9,074 bases of DNA from Spirochaetaceae bacterium (GTDB taxonomy: Bacteria; Spirochaetota; Spirochaetia; DSM-27196; SLST01): positions 1 to 9,074 of the forward strand of contig SKVA01000091.1 in NCBI GenBank assembly GCA_007129695.1, written 5' to 3'. Below are positions 6,552 to 9,074 of this stretch, in pieces; the stretch's first letter is position 1, and every line of letters begins with the position of its first letter. The position numbers and the translations under genes were made by a program. The notes beneath the pieces are model-generated. The model was not told the origin of the DNA and did no database searches. It was given only the letters and a program-made list of their open reading frames with translations.

Positions 6552-7855
6552 CCGTATCCCGGCTGCAGGGTAGTCGCACCGCGTCCGTTGTCGGAAACGC
6601 GCAGCAGCATCGTTCCGTCGGTACGCTTCCACGTCGCCGAGACGTCGACGTGGTCAGCCCCGCCGCTTTCGATGAACACCGCATCCTTCGTCGACGACGT
6701 CGCGCCGGTGAGGAACGGCATCAGGCTCTGTCCCTGGAGGCCGTACGGCGCGTCGACACCCGCCGCGTCGAGCAGCGTCGGCATCACATCGACGAGCTCG
6801 ACAAGCTCGGTCGTGCGGGTGGGCGCAGTCCGCCCCGGGGCCAGGCGCTCCGGCCACGACACGATGAACGGAACGCGCGTGAAGCTGTCGTAGAAGAAGT
6901 TGTGCTTCTGGATGATCCCGTGATCGCCCATCGCGTCGCCGTGATCGGACAGGAACACGATCATCGTGTTGTCGGTCAGCCCTTGGGCGGACAACGCGTC
7001 GAACAGGCGCGCGAGATTGTCGTCGATCTGACGGATCATCCCGTAGTGGATCGCGCGAAGCTGCCTGAAATGGGCGTCGTCGTAGCGGTGGTTGTGATCC
7101 TGGTAGTGCGCGACCTTCTGCCGTTCGGGCTTGCCATCGAGCGAGTCGACGATTGGAGACAGAATCGCGTCGGGATCGTACATCGACGCGTACGGCTCGC
7201 TGACCTGGTACGGCGTGTGCGGGTCGGGGATGCTGAACCAGAGGAAGAAGGGCGCGTCGCGATCGCGTACGCTCGTCACGTAGCTGATCGCTTCGGTGGT
7301 CAGGCGGTGCGTCACCGACTTGTCGGCCGGATACGGATTCACGCTCCACGAGTGCTGCTGCCCCCAGCTCTTCTGCCTGGCGTGTTCGATGGCCGCGGCC
7401 AGATCGGGATCGGCCTCGGAATCGTCGACGTGCACGTGCCCGCCCTGGAAGACGAAGTCGAACGCCCGGTGCAGCTCGCTCTCCCGACGCTCGCCGCCGG
7501 TGGCATCCTCAGCGCGGTAGTAGTTGTCCTGCGCGTCGAAGAACGCGTGATTCTTGCCGACGAGCGCGGTCTGATACCCTCCCGACTTGAGAACCGACGG
7601 CAGCGTCTGCTCGCGTGGGTCGATCAGCATGTGGTTCGCGTGGTTGCGGATCGTGCTCGCGTACCGACCGGTCATCATGCTTGATCGCGACGGCGCGCAC
7701 GCCGGGTAGTTGCAGTACGCGCGCTCGAACACGACCCCGCGATCGGCGAGTCGTTCGATCGCCGGAGTCTGAAGCACCGGGTTCCCGTAGAGCCCGAGCG
7801 TCGACCAGCTCTGCTGGTCGGTCTGGATGAGGACGATGTTCGGTCTGGTACTCAC
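6545..7855 (-). CDS. Sulfatase 2, C-terminally truncated and fused to a histidine-kinase fragment
   Basis: 436-aa ORF from GTG 7855, which has GGAGG six bases upstream and overlaps the stop of the preceding gene as GTGA, so translation is probably coupled. Residues 1 to about 397 are a formylglycine-type sulfatase: MSTRPNIVLIQTDQQ with Asp13, active-site CAPSR starting at Cys53, GKNHAFF (100-106), DPHTPY (211-216), SDHGDAMGDHG (303-313) and QKHNFFYDSFTRVPF (316-330). After LMPFLTGATSSTKDAVFIES (378-397), sulfatases normally continue with the R-T-x-x-[WY]-K-x strand and a C-terminal subdomain of about 80-130 residues. Here that part is absent, and residues 398-435 are instead a histidine kinase ATPase segment in the same frame. 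The catalytic core is intact but the fold is incomplete, so activity is doubtful. No signal peptide is present. The sulfatase call is very secure; whether the fusion is biological is not. Confidence 0.85.
   Translation of the reverse strand: MSTRPNIVLIQTDQQSWSTLGLYGNPVLQTPAIERLADRGVVFERAYCNYPACAPSRSSMMTGRYASTIRNHANHMLIDPREQTLPSVLKSGGYQTALVGKNHAFFDAQDNYYRAEDATGGERRESELHRAFDFVFQGGHVHVDDSEADPDLAAAIEHARQKSWGQQHSWSVNPYPADKSVTHRLTTEAISYVTSVRDRDAPFFLWFSIPDPHTPYQVSEPYASMYDPDAILSPIVDSLDGKPERQKVAHYQDHNHRYDDAHFRQLRAIHYGMIRQIDDNLARLFDALSAQGLTDNTMIVFLSDHGDAMGDHGIIQKHNFFYDSFTRVPFIVSWPERLAPGRTAPTRTTELVELVDVMPTLLDAAGVDAPYGLQGQSLMPFLTGATSSTKDAVFIESGGADHVDVSATWKRTDGTMLLRVSDNGRGATTLQPGYGC
6548..6664 (-). pseudogene. 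Remnant of a NarL-type sensor histidine kinase (HATPase segment)
   Basis: About 38 residues within the 3' end of the sulfatase 2 ORF match the middle of a HATPase_c domain of HisKA_3/NarL-type kinases. GADHVDVSATW resembles the strand that follows the N box (commonly NALKHSGA-x-x-V-x-V), LLRVSDNGRG is the G1 box (D-x-G-x-G), and PGYG resembles the start of the G2 region (normally GYGL-x-GMRER). The sensor part, dimerisation helix with the phosphorylated His, N box and everything after GYG are missing. It lies directly before a response regulator of the family such kinases control, which supports the reading. It cannot work as a kinase. Confidence 0.7.
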
Positions 7856-8532
7856 GATGCGCCTCCGGAGGTTTTGCCGTCCATCAGCAGCGGCATGAAG
7901 ATGCCGCCGATGACGGTGCGGTTGTGAAACGACTGCTCGCGTCCATCGTGCGTGTCGTACCAGTCGGAAAACGGCGTTCGATCCGCGGTCTCGTTGACGA
8001 AGCGTCGGACCGCGTCGATGTAGCCCGAGCGCTCGTCGCCCTGCGCCATCGCCGCGATCCAGATCAGCCAGTCGGTCTTGGTGAACGGCGCCCTGCTGTC
8101 GAGCGGCACGCCGTAGCGGTCGGCCACGGTCGAGTAGTAGTCGAGGTCGGTTCGTACGACCGAGTCGCGAAAGAGCCCGAAGCCGAAGAAGCGGTCCCAG
8201 ACCAGGTTGTACTTGAGGCTCCACGTACCGGGCCCGTCAAACGTCAGCCGGTAATGGTCCCCGTCGAACGCGTTCTGCTGCCACGTCTGTGCGTAGCGGC
8301 GCGCGACATCCAGATAGCGCTCTGCATCCGTCGGGTTGCCGGTCCGGTCGCGTGACGAACCTCGGTCCGGTACGATGAGGTGCACGAACCCCCAATCGAT
8401 CGTGGTCAGGTCACCGCGGTGGCCGAGCACGGCCTGCTGCCAGGTTCCGGTCCGCATCGACGTCGTCCGAAACGTCACGGTGAGTCTGACCCCTGCGTCG
8501 CAGAAGCGCGCTTCGGTTTCCGCATCCGTCCC
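7852..8532 (-). pseudogene. Internally deleted DUF5127/DUF4965/DUF1793 (glutaminase A-like) protein
   Basis: The frame runs from the GH2 stop to TGA at 7852. The only usual start codon is GTG 8478 (208 aa), yet family resemblance already begins near 8517 (TEARFCDAGVRLTVTF), inside the first domain. Proteins of this family normally have about 650-850 residues. The C-terminal DUF1793-like block is well kept in the 208-aa numbering: DGDHYRLTF (72-80), GTWSLKYNLVWDRFFG (84-99), RYGVPLDSR (121-129), TKTDWLIW (133-140), NETADRTPFSDWYDT (162-176) and a final GGIFMPLL. Upstream is only a short DUF5127 piece, QAVLGHRGDLTTIDWGFVHL (15-34). Absent are the N-terminus, about 65-70 residues between TVTF and TGTWQQ, and roughly 300 residues (most of DUF4965) between LIVPD and AERYLDVARR. 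No frameshift occurs. The family includes fungal glutaminase A, but bacterial members often sit with glycosidases and their substrate is unsettled. Most likely nonfunctional as it stands. Confidence 0.75.
7862..7866 (-). promoter_or_regulatory. Shine-Dalgarno for the GTG start of sulfatase 2
   Basis: GGAGG lies six bases before GTG 7855, within the last codons of the preceding gene. The GTGA overlap (7855-7852) joins that stop to this start, a typical coupled operon junction. This junction looks native, unlike the others nearby. Confidence 0.6.
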
Positions 8533-9072
8533 CTACAAGTCGTATCCGTCCGGCCGCCTCGTGAAGTGCGCGCTCCACGACTCGGCGTCGAACTTCGGCG
8601 ATCGGTCGTAGAAGTATACACCGTTCTGCTCCTGCTCGACGTCGGTCAGCTGCGTGTAGCACCAGCCGGCGATGTGGTCGAATCCAAGCAGGGTGTCGAC
8701 GAGCCCGGCGAGCCTACCGAAGAACTCCTTCTTCGTGGTCGGCGTACCGCCGTACCCCCACGCCTTCGTGTCGTCCTTGCGGTTCTCGTTCGCGTCGCCG
8801 TCGGCAAGCTCACCCACCCACTTGATGCCTCCGAACTCGTCGACGAGGTAGGGTTGCCCGTCGTACGGTGCGTCCGAGTCGGGGTAGTTGCGGAACGGAC
8901 CGTCGGCGGTCGGCGCGAGTTGCTCGTGCAGCTCCGCGGCGCTCGGCTTGTAGGTGTGGACCGTGTAGATATCGGTGATGTGGTGGATGTAGCCGCTCGC
9001 ATCGTTAACCGGGCGGGTCGGGTCGAGCTCACGGCAGAGCCGGTACGCGTCGGTGTGGTTCAGATAGTGCGA
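8533..9072 (-). CDS. GH2-family glycosidase, C-terminal part (runs off the window edge)
   Basis: Partial gene: 179 codons from the right edge to TAG at 8533-8535. It is the second half of a GH2 TIM barrel (beta-galactosidase/beta-glucuronidase family). Visible landmarks are RELDPTRPVNDASG, the DIYTVHTYKPS segment, and LVDEFGGIKW, whose Glu in the DEFGG strand fits the GH2 nucleophile. AGWCYTQLTDVEQEQNG and VYFYDRSPKFD close the barrel. The segment carrying the acid/base (N-E-G-W type) and the N-terminal sandwich domains lie outside the window. Specificity cannot be given. The closing residues (HFTRRPDGYDL) are less typical of the family. Its stop codon is in the same frame as the degraded DUF4965-family reading that follows. 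It is the most upstream gene seen of the minus-strand cluster. Confidence 0.87.
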   Translation of the reverse strand, partial: SHYLNHTDAYRLCRELDPTRPVNDASGYIHHITDIYTVHTYKPSAAELHEQLAPTADGPFRNYPDSDAPYDGQPYLVDEFGGIKWVGELADGDANENRKDDTKAWGYGGTPTTKKEFFGRLAGLVDTLLGFDHIAGWCYTQLTDVEQEQNGVYFYDRSPKFDAESWSAHFTRRPDGYDL

Positions 9073-9074
9073 CC

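Noticed and set aside
6552..6632. Upstream extension of the response regulator to GTG 6632
   Set aside because: The extra 27 residues are a frame-shifted reading of the kinase remnant and bear no likeness to receiver-domain N-termini.
6650..7684. 344-aa open frame on the plus strand opposite sulfatase 2
   Set aside because: Mirror frame of the sulfatase: low-complexity Arg/Val-rich translation, no motif, no ribosome binding site.
1..9074. CRISPR array, tRNA, insertion sequence or long repeats
   Set aside because: No regularly spaced repeats, cloverleaf-like segments, transposase motifs or terminal inverted repeats were seen by eye on either strand.

Overview
The window is GC-rich, densely coded bacterial DNA dominated by carbohydrate-active enzymes and sulfatases. 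The organism is probably a Gram-negative glycan degrader: there is a lipobox on the GH5 enzyme, two formylglycine-type sulfatases and a NarL-type regulator. No SusC/SusD pair, tRNA, rRNA, transposase, CRISPR array or phylogenetic marker is visible, so I do not name a phylum. Planctomycete-, spirochaete- or Kiritimatiella-like bacteria would all fit.

Layout. 62-1612 (-): lipoprotein GH5 endoglucanase-like enzyme with a C-terminal carbohydrate-binding-like domain. 1710-2411 (-): P-loop kinase-like NTPase of lower GC. 2412-2579: divergent intergenic region. 2580-4169 (+): GH32/GH43-like five-bladed propeller protein with a C-terminal beta-sandwich. 4170-4306: convergent intergenic region. 4307-9072 (-): a closely packed run of genes read from the right edge leftwards, in the order GH2 glycosidase (partial), a shrunken DUF5127/DUF4965/DUF1793 (glutaminase A-like) protein, sulfatase 2, a histidine-kinase remnant, a NarL response regulator and sulfatase 1.

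The pathway suggested is use of a sulfated polysaccharide. The GH5 lipoprotein would cut polymer at the envelope. Sulfatases without visible signal peptides and intracellular glycosidases would process imported oligosaccharides, under a two-component system. This is inference from gene content.

The most unusual part is about 6545-8535. Five places look like internal deletions relative to the known families, and none of them leaves a frameshift. The DUF4965-family protein has lost its N-terminus, part of DUF5127 and almost all of the middle domain. Sulfatase 2 lacks its C-terminal subdomain and runs in frame into about 38 residues of a histidine kinase ATPase domain. That kinase remnant stops exactly where the response regulator begins. 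This is either a real deletion-prone or decaying region or an assembly chimera, and the sequence alone cannot decide.
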